Shown here piece after piece: positions 46,702 to 55,275 of a stretch of DNA of 64,000 bases; positions within the stretch are counted from its first letter, which is position 1; every line of letters begins with the position of its first letter. Source of the DNA: G942493215 sp942493215 (GTDB taxonomy: Bacteria > Bacillota_I > Bacilli_A > RF39 > UBA660). Where the stretch lies: NCBI GenBank assembly GCA_942493215.1, contig OW818670.1, positions 62,001 to 126,000 on the forward strand. Direction: 5' to 3'. Both the position numbers and the translations under genes were made by a program. The notes beneath the pieces were generated by a model. The model was not told the origin of the DNA, did not search any database, and worked only from the letters and a program-made list of their open reading frames with translations.

Positions 46702-46956
46702 TTACATTAATAACAACTTCGTACCATTAATAATATTACTATCCTTAACGGTTAAGTTATTATCATAATTTTGACCATTTTCTTTATTATACAATCTGAA
46801 GTTATCTGATTTATTATTATCAATACCAGATAATTCAAATATTGTATCAGCAATTATTTTCTTTACTGTTCCTATCTTCTTATTGATTGGTAAAAATATA
46901 TCGTATTCTTCTTCTAATATAGGAACATATACTAGAACTAAAATTTTATTATTCAT
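46702..46956 (-). CDS. esaB: Ubiquitin-like T7SS protein (EsaB/YukD family)
   Basis: This 84-residue protein has the ubiquitin-like layout of EsaB/YukD: a beta hairpin (ILVLVYVPILEEEYDIFLP), a helix (TVKKIIADTIFELSGI), then LTVKDSNIINGTKLLLM, the usual ending. These are cytoplasmic accessory or regulatory proteins of type VIIb systems. The start is the ATG at 46954-46956, after AGGTGAGAGAT. It opens the T7SS operon. Confidence 0.85.
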   Translation of the reverse strand: MNNKILVLVYVPILEEEYDIFLPINKKIGTVKKIIADTIFELSGIDNNKSDNFRLYNKENGQNYDNNLTVKDSNIINGTKLLLM

Positions 46957-47003
46957 ATCTCTCACCTATCTTTGAATTTATAAAACTTACTCTATTTAAG
47001 TAC

Positions 47004-47012
47004 ATTATAGCA
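47004..47012 (-). promoter_or_regulatory. Promoter of the T7SS operon
   Basis: TGCTATAAT, a perfect extended -10, lies about 48 bases before esaB. No good -35 is visible. Confidence 0.72.
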
Positions 47013-47052
47013 TATATATAATAAAAAGTGGTATAATTTGACAAAATTTTAC

Positions 47053-47077
47053 ACAAAAAAATGCCATAAGGCATTTT
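47053..47077 (-). terminator. Terminator of the LTA synthase gene
   Basis: AAAATGCC pairs with GGCATTTT around TTAT, followed by U. It overlaps the stop codon. Confidence 0.88.
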
Positions 47078-49118
47078 ATTTAGTTGTAACTTGATTTGCT
47101 TCGATATTTTCTTTATTCTTGATTAAATCATAAACAATAATAGAATTAGACACGGATAATACTTTTTCGGCATACTCTTTATATTTTTGAATATAATCTA
47201 AACCTACCGTATCGGTTAGATTAAACATACGCCATTCTTCTCTTTGACCATCATAATATAGCTTATCAGTTACCCAGTTACCACTAGGGAAAACAACAAC
47301 ATTTTCATCAGTACTAAAAATATCATGACCTAATTGATATGGACTTGAAAATCCAAACATATTACCTAAAGTTGGTAAAGTATCATCCATACCCATAACC
47401 TTAGTAACTTTAGTATTAAATTGTTTATCTTTCGTCCAGATAATAAATGGCACTTTGCGATTTATTTCATAATTGATATCATCAACATTATAATAAGTAG
47501 GATCTTCAGGACTCTTAACAGAATCCGTATAAGGATCATAATTATAGAAACGCGCAAACTCTGATCTCTTTATTTTAGCATCATGATCGCCATAGATAAC
47601 AACGACGGTATTATCTAATAGCCCCTCTGCATCAAGATCATTAATGAATTGTCCGATTGATGAATCAGCATAATTAACTGATTTAATATAATCTCCTAGT
47701 TTAGTGCCTTCAAGATAAGGAGCACTTACTGGTTCTTCTAACCCTGTTGTTTCATTTACTTTATTATACTTATAATCAACTGAAAAATCAGTTAATCCTT
47801 TAGTTGTTACATCCGTGAAAGGAGTATGATTACTAAGCATAATAATAGTAGCATAGAAGTTCTTATGTTCTTCACTTATTTTTTTAATCTTTGGAACTGA
47901 TTGTCTAAAGAATGACTTATCACTTAAGCCAAGTCCGACAACTTCATCAATATTATAATCTTTTGTATAATAGAAGAAATTATCATATCCCATTTGTTTA
48001 TGCATAACATTACGATTCCAGAATGTCCCATTATTACCATGCATACTGAATGAATAATAGCCCATTGGTTTCAGTAATTTAGGAATTGTTACATATTCTC
48101 GATCCCAATAATTAACGAATACTGTTCCACTTGAAGATGGTAGTAATGATGTATTAAAAGTAAACTCTGTATCACTACTAGTACCAATACTATCTTCCGC
48201 ATAGAAATTAGAAAAATAAATTCCCTCTGATGTCAATTTATTTAAATTAGGAGTAACAGGTATTCCATTAAACTCTAGTCCTAAAGTAAAATTTTGAATA
48301 CTTTCAGCATGAATAACTAACATATTCTTGCCTTTAAAAATGTTAGTATATTGATTTTGTTTCATTTCGGTATTATAACTAGCATAGAAATCATTAAATT
48401 CTTTTACCTTCTCCTGAAAACCGAATAAAGAATTAATTTGAGGTTCTAAGCTAACAAAAACATCATTAATTTGATATGAATAAATACCAAACCGCATAAC
48501 GACATATTCGCGATTCCATTGTTTATTAAACCGTGACAACTCTAAAGAACTTAAACTAGAAATAAAGAGTCCTAAAACAACAATCCCCACAATTAAAGTG
48601 TTAGTAGCCATTGCTTTTAAATTTAAAGAGCTCAATTTAGTATTATAATAATCACTTTTTTTAAACCAATGATTAATAACTATAAGAAATATTGGTACCC
48701 ATAAGTATAATAGGTCCTTCCACTCAAAAATTGAGGTAAATACAACATCACCAACCTGCGTATTAGTAAATGCTGTTGAAAGTAAAGATATAGATGCAAA
48801 TGATACATAATTGCTATAATACAAGGAATTAGCAAAACAAATAAAGGTAAAAAAGATACTAAATCCTAAATAATAACGAAATTGTTTCTTGGGTTTAATA
48901 TAATAACCAAAAGCTCCAACAATTAAAGCAATAGCTAAATCGGCTACAATTGGTTTAATATCAAAATAATTTTTAACTGTTAGCATTCTTAACAATGTTG
49001 AATTAATTACAGTTGATAAAACAAATAATATAAATAAGATATTATTCTTTATATATTTAATAATAATATCTTTTAAAATAAGTAAACCTTTTTTTAAAAA
49101 TGCGATGCTTTTCTTCAC
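47076..49118 (-). CDS. ltaS: Lipoteichoic acid synthase-like sulfatase-fold membrane enzyme
   Basis: This 680-residue protein has five N-terminal transmembrane helices (to about residue 200) and an extracellular sulfatase-fold domain. LVIHAESIQNF carries the first metal-binding Glu, SSDTEFTFNTSLLPS the catalytic Thr, and IYGDHDAKI the Asp-His metal pair. The family polymerises glycerol phosphate from phosphatidylglycerol onto a lipid anchor. The start is GTG (49116-49118), with GAGGTG seven bases upstream. It is a single-gene unit. The C-terminal part has no obvious extra domain. Polymerase versus primase activity cannot be told. Confidence 0.88.
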   Translation of the reverse strand: MKKSIAFLKKGLLILKDIIIKYIKNNILFILFVLSTVINSTLLRMLTVKNYFDIKPIVADLAIALIVGAFGYYIKPKKQFRYYLGFSIFFTFICFANSLYYSNYVSFASISLLSTAFTNTQVGDVVFTSIFEWKDLLYLWVPIFLIVINHWFKKSDYYNTKLSSLNLKAMATNTLIVGIVVLGLFISSLSSLELSRFNKQWNREYVVMRFGIYSYQINDVFVSLEPQINSLFGFQEKVKEFNDFYASYNTEMKQNQYTNIFKGKNMLVIHAESIQNFTLGLEFNGIPVTPNLNKLTSEGIYFSNFYAEDSIGTSSDTEFTFNTSLLPSSSGTVFVNYWDREYVTIPKLLKPMGYYSFSMHGNNGTFWNRNVMHKQMGYDNFFYYTKDYNIDEVVGLGLSDKSFFRQSVPKIKKISEEHKNFYATIIMLSNHTPFTDVTTKGLTDFSVDYKYNKVNETTGLEEPVSAPYLEGTKLGDYIKSVNYADSSIGQFINDLDAEGLLDNTVVVIYGDHDAKIKRSEFARFYNYDPYTDSVKSPEDPTYYNVDDINYEINRKVPFIIWTKDKQFNTKVTKVMGMDDTLPTLGNMFGFSSPYQLGHDIFSTDENVVVFPSGNWVTDKLYYDGQREEWRMFNLTDTVGLDYIQKYKEYAEKVLSVSNSIIVYDLIKNKENIEANQVTTK

Positions 49119-49144
49119 AACCGATCACCTCTTTGACTTCCACC

Positions 49145-49153
49145 ATTATACCA
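49145..49153 (-). promoter_or_regulatory. Promoter of the LTA synthase gene
   Basis: TGGTATAAT, an extended -10, lies 26 bases before the GTG start. Confidence 0.72.
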
Positions 49154-49188
49154 CTTTCTATAACTCAATTCAAACTTTTTAACAGTAT

Positions 49189-49215
49189 AAAAAAGCACTA
49201 TGTAAAGTAGTACTT
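49189..49215 (-). terminator. Terminator of the CPBP-like unit
   Basis: AAGTACTA pairs with TAGTGCTT (one G-U) around a seven-base loop, followed by six U. Confidence 0.82.
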
Positions 49216-49229
49216 ATTTTCTTAAATAT

Positions 49230-49307
49230 TCATTTTTTATTAGCCAATAATGTCAAAATAATTAGCACAATAACAACTATTACTAAAGCAGTAATAACAA
49301 CATTCAT
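49230..49307 (-). CDS. Candidate 25-residue membrane peptide
   Basis: A short frame begins ATG at 49307 and encodes one hydrophobic helix with a Lys-rich end (NVVITALVIVVIVLIILTLL, then ANKK). It ends in TGA just before the terminator of the unit. The ribosome binding site is weak (CGGAAG eight bases away), and a longer in-frame ATG lies upstream without any. It could be a genuine small membrane protein or chance in AT-rich DNA. Confidence 0.35.
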   Translation of the reverse strand: MNVVITALVIVVIVLIILTLLANKK

Positions 49308-49360
49308 AATGGTACTTCCGTTGGAGTTTTTCACTATTACTAATATCATAATATTTGTTA

Positions 49361-50053
49361 TTAACTAATATTAAAAACGCTTAAAATTAAAAAAGCCAAC
49401 GGAATTAAATTATACACTAGTTTTACCAACATAACAGCTACGACATTATCATTATTTTTTACGTATATATAGGATAATACCAAAGCCATTAAACATGATT
49501 GAATAAAATCAATTACTGTTACTAATGACATATTCGCATATGCTATATTCATTAATCCATAAAAAACACTACTAACAACGATAAATAACGTTTTATTATT
49601 GATAATGTTTTTAATTACTTCAATATAAATTATTGATTCAACAATCGTTGAAAAAAGAACTATTTTAAAAATAGTATAATAAGTAGCTGTTTCATATAAT
49701 GAATATATCGCTTCAGTATTAGCATCTAGTCCTAAATTAGGAAAAATTATTTGAGTTAATATTCCTCCTATAAAATTAGTACAATAAAGAATAACAACCC
49801 ACTTCATAATAAACAAAAAAGACTCTTTAAAATTATGTTTATTAAAAAAAGATAAATAAAAATTCCGAATTTTATTTCTATAGATAACCATAATAAAAAG
49901 GAAATATATTATATCAGATATTAAGTCTACTATTGTTGTATTACTAATATTAAAGATGTAAAGAATTTGACTAATAACAATATCATAAATAAAATAAGAG
50001 ATTAAAATAAGAAGAGATTTTAGAAGATGTGAATATTTATTAATTATTTGCAT
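49361..50053 (-). CDS. CPBP-like (Abi family) membrane protein with degenerate active site
   Basis: This 230-residue protein has about six transmembrane helices in the layout of CPBP intramembrane proteases (Rce1/Abi family). The motif positions can be followed but are changed: the EExxxR site reads VESIIYIE, the first conserved His region reads SSVFYGLMNIAY, and the last reads VAVMLVKLVYNLIP. A protease role is therefore doubtful. I choose the ATG at 50051-50053, preceded by AGAAAGGAATAT; the ATG at 50074 has no binding site. A micro-ORF and a hairpin lie in its leader. Confidence 0.65.
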   Translation of the reverse strand: MQIINKYSHLLKSLLILISYFIYDIVISQILYIFNISNTTIVDLISDIIYFLFIMVIYRNKIRNFYLSFFNKHNFKESFLFIMKWVVILYCTNFIGGILTQIIFPNLGLDANTEAIYSLYETATYYTIFKIVLFSTIVESIIYIEVIKNIINNKTLFIVVSSVFYGLMNIAYANMSLVTVIDFIQSCLMALVLSYIYVKNNDNVVAVMLVKLVYNLIPLAFLILSVFNIS

Positions 50054-50097
50054 ATATTCCTTTCTATTTACCATAAGATAAAAATTATTGTAAAATC

Positions 50098-50125
50098 AAA
50101 GATTCTAATTGCTATTAGAATCTTT
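50098..50125 (-). terminator. Leader hairpin between micro-ORF and CPBP-like gene
   Basis: An 11-bp perfect stem (AAAGATTCTAA with TTAGAATCTTT) around six bases, then GATTTTAC. The U-tract is interrupted, so termination would be partial. Its position between a micro-ORF and the gene suggests attenuation. Confidence 0.6.
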
Positions 50126-50150
50126 TAGTTAAATACTACTGATTAATAAA

Positions 50151-50180
50151 TTAAATAAACTTTAATAACCATTTCCACAT
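50151..50180 (-). CDS. Nine-residue micro-ORF with strong ribosome binding site
   Basis: ATG to TAA encodes MWKWLLKFI. A perfect AGGAGG lies eight bases before the ATG, and an extended -10 promoter 24 bases before it. Two of nine codons are Trp, and the peptide is cationic and hydrophobic. It could be a leader peptide controlling the downstream gene through the hairpin at 50098-50125, or a secreted membrane-active or signal peptide. Without comparison with relatives I cannot decide. Confidence 0.5.
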   Translation of the reverse strand: MWKWLLKFI

Positions 50181-50203
50181 ATAGTTAACCTCCTTTCATT
50201 TCT

Positions 50204-50212
50204 ATTATATCA
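50204..50212 (-). promoter_or_regulatory. Promoter of the micro-ORF/CPBP-like unit
   Basis: TGATATAAT, a perfect extended -10; the -35 region (TTACTA) is weak. Confidence 0.7.
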
Positions 50213-50242
50213 TACAATTAACTACATAGTAACATTTTTAGT

Positions 50243-50270
50243 AAAAAAAAGTGGCAATTAAGCCACTTTT
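50243..50270 (-). terminator. Terminator of the gatCAB-to-yihY unit
   Basis: AAAAGTGGC pairs with GCCACTTTT around TTAATT, followed by more U. This is one of the strongest hairpins in the window. Confidence 0.92.
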
Positions 50271-50411
50271 CATTCATATACCAATCAACACTTAATATTA
50301 CCAACTAATACCGATTAGTTCACTGTTAAACTAGGTTGGGTACTAAGTAGTTTGTATGCGTGATGTACATAAGGTAATGATTATATACATCAACTATATT
50401 ATCAACTATAT
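50271..50411 (-). other. Long 3' untranslated region after yihY
   Basis: The 141 bases between the yihY stop and its terminator hold no frame I can support. They contain a perfect 7-bp hairpin (AACTAAT/ATTAGTT, 50302-50319) and a short direct repeat ATCAACTATATT near 50389-50412. Together with the micro-ORF leader this makes up the only gap above 300 bases between ordinary genes (50054-50411). Confidence 0.45.
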
Positions 50412-51293
50412 TTAAGATTTTATACTACTATCCTTTATTTCTTCTAAATGATAATTATTAGTATTGATTGCAATACCAATAACAAAGATATAGGAAATAA
50501 AATATGTCCAAATAAATAGTCCAATGACATCAGATAGACTGCCATAAAATAAATTATAATTAGCAACATTATTAACATAAAAAGAATAAACAAGAGTAGT
50601 TACTATCCAACCTATTGTTGTAAATAAAGACCCTCTATTAACTGTTTTACTTTTTATTTTAGCATCAGGAGCAATAACATAAATAAGTTTAATAGTAAAG
50701 AAGATTATTAAAAACGAAAATGGCCATTTTAGTAACATAAAATATGGATAAATACTATTAAATGTTGATCCTAAAATAGTATTATGAATAATAAAAGTAA
50801 ATATTGTATTACTAAAAGCTAAAAAAACCATTGTAAAAATAAAAATTAGTAGTAATAAGATAATAATGAAGAATGCTTTTACGCGTCTTAAAATAACATT
50901 GTTTTCTTTAATACGATATAGCTCATTAGCCGAAATAACAATCGAATAAGCCCCATTAGAAGCTAAAAATAAAGCCATAATAATGTAAAATGCCGTATCG
51001 ATTGGTACACTTTTAACAATAATAATGCTTCCTAAAAAAGAACTTAATTCAATATTAGCCTCATTAAAAACACTCATAATATCATTAGTTGATAAATTAA
51101 ATAATGAACTAACATATCCTAATAAAGCTATCAAAGGAAAAAGGGCTAAAATTAGATAATAAGCAATACTAGAGGGTAAGGGTCTTAATTCATCACTAGT
51201 AATAATATGATACAATACTTTAATTCTTCTTTTAAAATTGGTCCAATGTTTCCTGTCTTTAGACAAAAAACAAAGATTAACTTTGTTTTTCAT
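50412..51293 (-). CDS. yihY: YihY/virulence factor BrkB family membrane protein
   Basis: This 293-residue inner-membrane protein has the family signatures LPSSIAYYLILALFPLIALL near the N-terminus and SLSDVIGLFIWTYFISYIFV near the C-terminus, with six or so transmembrane helices. It was once miscalled ribonuclease BN; its real function is unknown. I choose the ATG at 51291-51293, with AGAGGAAG upstream; it overlaps the GGDEF gene by 17 bases. The unit ends after a 141-base 3' region in a strong terminator. Confidence 0.87.
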   Translation of the reverse strand: MKNKVNLCFLSKDRKHWTNFKRRIKVLYHIITSDELRPLPSSIAYYLILALFPLIALLGYVSSLFNLSTNDIMSVFNEANIELSSFLGSIIIVKSVPIDTAFYIIMALFLASNGAYSIVISANELYRIKENNVILRRVKAFFIIILLLLIFIFTMVFLAFSNTIFTFIIHNTILGSTFNSIYPYFMLLKWPFSFLIIFFTIKLIYVIAPDAKIKSKTVNRGSLFTTIGWIVTTLVYSFYVNNVANYNLFYGSLSDVIGLFIWTYFISYIFVIGIAINTNNYHLEEIKDSSIKS

Positions 51294-53337
51294 TATGAGC
51301 TTCCTCTTTATTGTAACGCATATCTTGTGTCGCTTCATTTACAGCATCATCAATCGTTTTAATAGCATCCATAATCATACTATAACCAGCTGCTGCTCCA
51401 AATCCATGTGATAGATTTTTAAATTCACGTAACATTTTTTTAATATGATTTAATACTTGTTTCTCATCATAACCGACCATATATACTAAAAATTCATTAC
51501 CATTAGTACGAATCATTTCCGTATTACTAATCTGATTACGAATCAAAGTATTAGCAGCTTCTTTAATGACTTTATCACCTTCACTATGGCCATAATTATC
51601 ATTAATATAAGCTATATTATTAAGATCAATAATAATTACTGCTTGTGGATATACTTCACTAGCATCCCATTTTTCAACATTATCATTAAAATAATTACGG
51701 TTCTTCAAGGATGTCATCGTATCAATATATCTTAATTTATCAATCTTACGATAATTAACTTTAATATCTTGTTTACGCTTTCTTATAACTTGTCTTAACC
51801 CAAATAATGCTAAAATAGCAGCTATAATATAACTACCAAAAACAAATATATTCTTAATAATAGATGGTTTACTATTAATAGTATTTAATTCGCTAAGAGA
51901 ACTATTAACATAAACACCCTCATTAAGATATTGTAAATAGAAATCAAAGAAACGATTAAATACTTTGTTATCACCAATATCGCGGGCTACAAAATCATAA
52001 TCATCATCCATCTTAAATTGATAAAGAAAATGATAAGTATTTAAGTTGTTTTTTACATAATAGTTATAACTTAATAAGTCAATAGCCATAATAGAAGCAT
52101 TACTATTTAATAATTTTTCAAGATTATCATAATTTTTTAGGATTGCTCCTTTATCTTTTAAATAATTAGCAATCTTACTATTCTCAATAACTGATACGTT
52201 TTTACCCTTTAAAGCACTAGCAGAATCAATTATTTCATTACTATTCCATGGTGCCATAATAACAATATCTTCATCATAATTTGATACTGTCTCATACACA
52301 TCCATTGCATAATTATTAGTCTTTAAATTGTTAAAAAAGAAATCAACTTTATTAGCATTAAAAGCTTCTAATAAATCTTTACTATCTTTATATTCTTTAT
52401 AATCTATTTCCATATTAGATAGATCCGCAAATCTTTTCAATATAGCACTATTAATACCCATATATTTACCATTATGAGTAACATCATAGGGAGCGTAATT
52501 AACAAATCCATACTTATAGCGTTTACTCTTGGCATTTACTTGATCTTTTTCATCAACTTTATTATAGGTAAAATAGTTATCAACAAAATGGATTGCATAC
52601 TTCTTCGAATAATTATCGTTATACCATTTATTAAAATATTTGCTAATAATGGTATTAAGACGATCAATATCACCTAAAGTAATAACATAATCACGAGTCA
52701 TATTAACAATGTTATAAGCAATAGTTAAATCATTATTACTCAGTAATTTGTTCATATAAGCATTCTTTAAAACAACAACACTATTAATAGCATCACTATC
52801 ACCTAATATATCAGCAAACATCTTATCAATACTAGTATATGGCTTAAAAATACAACTCTTACAATCGCTTAAATAACCACTAGCTTCTGTTAAATCAGAA
52901 TTTAATACCCCAATGGTCATATTATTCATTTGCAATAAAGAATTATATCTTTGTTTATCCACTGTAAATAAAGCATAGTTATCTTTATATACTAAAATAT
53001 CATTATCTTGAGCTGTATTAACTATTTTAAAAGCATATTTAGAAGTTGGTTCTTCATTAACAGTATAGGGATTTTTATTAAATTCTAATCCCGTAGCACT
53101 CTCTAAATCACTAATAAAATCGAATACTATACCTTCTCCAACATTATTAAATAAAGGAATATCATTTAAAATTGATATATCAACGACTTTATTCTTATTA
53201 CTCTCAATCCATTGTTTTTCTTGGATAGTTAGAGTTGTATCTTTATCTTGTTGAAAGAAATAAAAATAGATACTTAACCCAATTATTACTAAAAAAGCTA
53301 TAGCTATTAAGAAAATAAGAATCTTTTTGTTTTTCAT
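51277..53337 (-). CDS. Membrane sensor with solute-binding-like domains and degenerate GGDEF domain
   Basis: This 686-residue protein has an N-terminal signal anchor (residues about 5-27), two tandem extracellular domains like bacterial solute-binding family 3 (second at about 270-470: YKYGFVNYAPYDV), a second transmembrane helix (IIAAILALFGL), and a cytoplasmic GGDEF domain. IDLNNIAYINDNYGHSEGD is well kept, but the catalytic signature reads RTNGNEF instead of RxGGDEF, and no RxxD inhibitory site precedes it. It may bind GTP or c-di-GMP without cyclase activity. The start is ATG 53335-53337, after AGGTGGTAAAA. Confidence 0.8.
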   Translation of the reverse strand: MKNKKILIFLIAIAFLVIIGLSIYFYFFQQDKDTTLTIQEKQWIESNKNKVVDISILNDIPLFNNVGEGIVFDFISDLESATGLEFNKNPYTVNEEPTSKYAFKIVNTAQDNDILVYKDNYALFTVDKQRYNSLLQMNNMTIGVLNSDLTEASGYLSDCKSCIFKPYTSIDKMFADILGDSDAINSVVVLKNAYMNKLLSNNDLTIAYNIVNMTRDYVITLGDIDRLNTIISKYFNKWYNDNYSKKYAIHFVDNYFTYNKVDEKDQVNAKSKRYKYGFVNYAPYDVTHNGKYMGINSAILKRFADLSNMEIDYKEYKDSKDLLEAFNANKVDFFFNNLKTNNYAMDVYETVSNYDEDIVIMAPWNSNEIIDSASALKGKNVSVIENSKIANYLKDKGAILKNYDNLEKLLNSNASIMAIDLLSYNYYVKNNLNTYHFLYQFKMDDDYDFVARDIGDNKVFNRFFDFYLQYLNEGVYVNSSLSELNTINSKPSIIKNIFVFGSYIIAAILALFGLRQVIRKRKQDIKVNYRKIDKLRYIDTMTSLKNRNYFNDNVEKWDASEVYPQAVIIIDLNNIAYINDNYGHSEGDKVIKEAANTLIRNQISNTEMIRTNGNEFLVYMVGYDEKQVLNHIKKMLREFKNLSHGFGAAAGYSMIMDAIKTIDDAVNEATQDMRYNKEEAHNEKQS

Positions 53338-53349
53338 TTTTACCACCTA

Positions 53350-53811
53350 CTATTGATTTGCATTCCATTTAAAAGTTACCGATGTTTTATGTTTATAACC
53401 TATGGTTGGATATAGTTCACTTTTCGTATCACCACTACAAGTTAAGAATAACTGTAAATCATAAAAACCTAATTCTTTATCACTAAAAGATTTTATAATT
53501 TGATCTCCTAAAGCCCTGGCTGTAATCAAATCAGTATCCTTTTTGACATCAACAGTAAAATTAATAATTCGACCACTAATATCATAAGTAACACTTACTA
53601 CACTAGCACTTTCTTTTAAAGTACTAGCCATTTGTTTAAATTTAGCATCCGTAATAGGAACATCTTTTATACCATCCAAACGATTACCATATAAAGAAAT
53701 ACTATCATCAGGAAAAATCATTTTTTTAACTGCTACGATTGCTAATACTAGAACAACAATAACAACAATCCCTATAAAAATTTTTATTCCTTGTTTTTTA
53801 ATAAGATTCAT
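53350..53811 (-). CDS. Small membrane-anchored protein of unknown function
   Basis: I do not recognise this 153-residue protein. It has one N-terminal transmembrane helix (residues about 9-30, IFIGIVVIVVLVLAIVAV) and an extracellular mixed alpha/beta domain with a single Cys (FLTCSGD). AAGGTGAATAA precedes the ATG. It lies 51 bases after gatB and 12 bases before the GGDEF sensor, so it may serve that sensor; this is inferred from position only. Confidence 0.72.
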   Translation of the reverse strand: MNLIKKQGIKIFIGIVVIVVLVLAIVAVKKMIFPDDSISLYGNRLDGIKDVPITDAKFKQMASTLKESASVVSVTYDISGRIINFTVDVKKDTDLITARALGDQIIKSFSDKELGFYDLQLFLTCSGDTKSELYPTIGYKHKTSVTFKWNANQ

Positions 53812-53862
53812 TTATTCACCTTCTATCGCTTAATTATACTATATTTTAATCTTATAAGCAAG

Positions 53863-55275
53863 TTACTTATGGCCTAATTCTTTTAATAAAAGACTATTAA
53901 CAATTTGTGGATTAGCTTGACCTTTAGTTTCTTTCATAATTAATCCCATTAAATATTTAATAGCACGATCACGTCCAGCTTTATAGTCTTCTATTGCATC
54001 AGGATTATTTTCCACAATATTTTTGACTATCTCTAATAATAATTTATCATCAGATATCTGACTAATACCTAACTCTTTAATAATAGTATCAAGATCTTTA
54101 TTTGTTTCCAGTAATACAGGTAAAATATCTTTAGCTTGTTTTGATGATATTTTATTATCACTAATTAAAGATATTAAATTATTAAAACGATTACTATCTA
54201 ATTTTGTATCATTAAGAGGTAAATAATTCTTATTTAAATAATTTAAGACATCACCACATAAGAGATTAGCCGCAACAACATAATTACTATTTATATTACT
54301 TAAAAACTCACTTAATTCAATATTATTTATCAATGTATTAATATTATTATTATTAATGCCATATTCTAAATATTTAGTTCTTAAATAGCTAGGTAGAACT
54401 GGAATTCTTTCTTTAGCATCATTAATCCACTCATCAGTTAAAATAACATATGGAATATCAGGATCCGGATAATAACGATAATCATTACCCGTTTCTTTAA
54501 CACGCATTAAGATAGTTTCTTCTTTTTTATCATCAAAGCGTCTTGTTTCTTCAGTAATTATTCCTCCATTAGTAAGAATCTCTTTTTGCCTTTTTATTTC
54601 ATATTCAATACTTGTTCCGACATTACTAATAGATCCAATATTCTTTATTTCCGTTTTAGTACCTAAAACACTACTAGTCTCTTCTTTAAGTGATACATTA
54701 GCATCACAACGCATACTTCCTTCTTCAATCTTAACATCACTAATACCTAGATATAATAACATCTCTCTTAAAGCTTCAATATATAAAACGGCTTCTTTAG
54801 AACTTGTTATATCCGGTTTAGATACTATTTCAATTAATGGAACCCCTGCTCGATTAAAGTTTAATAGTGTCATGTCACCATTATGAATACTTTTACACGT
54901 ATCTTCTTCTATATGAATACGTTCAATACCAATTCTTTTTTCTTTACCATCAACAAATATAGTTACATAACCATCATGACCAATCGGAGTTCTACTCTGA
55001 GTTATCTGATATCCTTTAGGTAAATCAGGATAAAAATAATTTTTACGATCAAAATGCATTTTCTTGTTTATTTCACAATTTAACACTAATGCTGCGATCA
55101 ATGCCATATCAATAACTTTTTTATTTAACTGTGGTAATACTCCCGGATAGCCTAAATCAATAACACTAACATTAGTATTAATAGCATCATTAAAATTATT
55201 CTTACTCTTTGAGAATACTTTGGCATTACTTTTTAATTCAACATGAACCTCAATACCTATTGTTGGAACTAACAT
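53863..55275 (-). CDS. gatB: Asp/Glu-tRNA amidotransferase subunit B
   Basis: GatB (470 residues) phosphorylates and amidates Glu- or Asp-tRNA, handing ammonia from GatA. Signatures: PTIGIEVHVELKS at the start, HFDRKNYFYPDLPKGYQITQ, EEDTCKSIH and the YRYYPDPDIPY motif; the C-terminal tail domain ends GQANPQIVNSLLLKEL, as usual. It overlaps gatA by seven bases. The complete GatCAB implies the indirect route to Gln-tRNA (and perhaps Asn-tRNA). Confidence 0.96.
   Translation of the reverse strand: MLVPTIGIEVHVELKSNAKVFSKSKNNFNDAINTNVSVIDLGYPGVLPQLNKKVIDMALIAALVLNCEINKKMHFDRKNYFYPDLPKGYQITQSRTPIGHDGYVTIFVDGKEKRIGIERIHIEEDTCKSIHNGDMTLLNFNRAGVPLIEIVSKPDITSSKEAVLYIEALREMLLYLGISDVKIEEGSMRCDANVSLKEETSSVLGTKTEIKNIGSISNVGTSIEYEIKRQKEILTNGGIITEETRRFDDKKEETILMRVKETGNDYRYYPDPDIPYVILTDEWINDAKERIPVLPSYLRTKYLEYGINNNNINTLINNIELSEFLSNINSNYVVAANLLCGDVLNYLNKNYLPLNDTKLDSNRFNNLISLISDNKISSKQAKDILPVLLETNKDLDTIIKELGISQISDDKLLLEIVKNIVENNPDAIEDYKAGRDRAIKYLMGLIMKETKGQANPQIVNSLLLKELGHK

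Noticed and set aside
50271..50411. Possible tRNA or riboswitch in the 3' region of yihY
   Set aside because: Only one small perfect hairpin and a short direct repeat are present; no cloverleaf or known aptamer core could be drawn.
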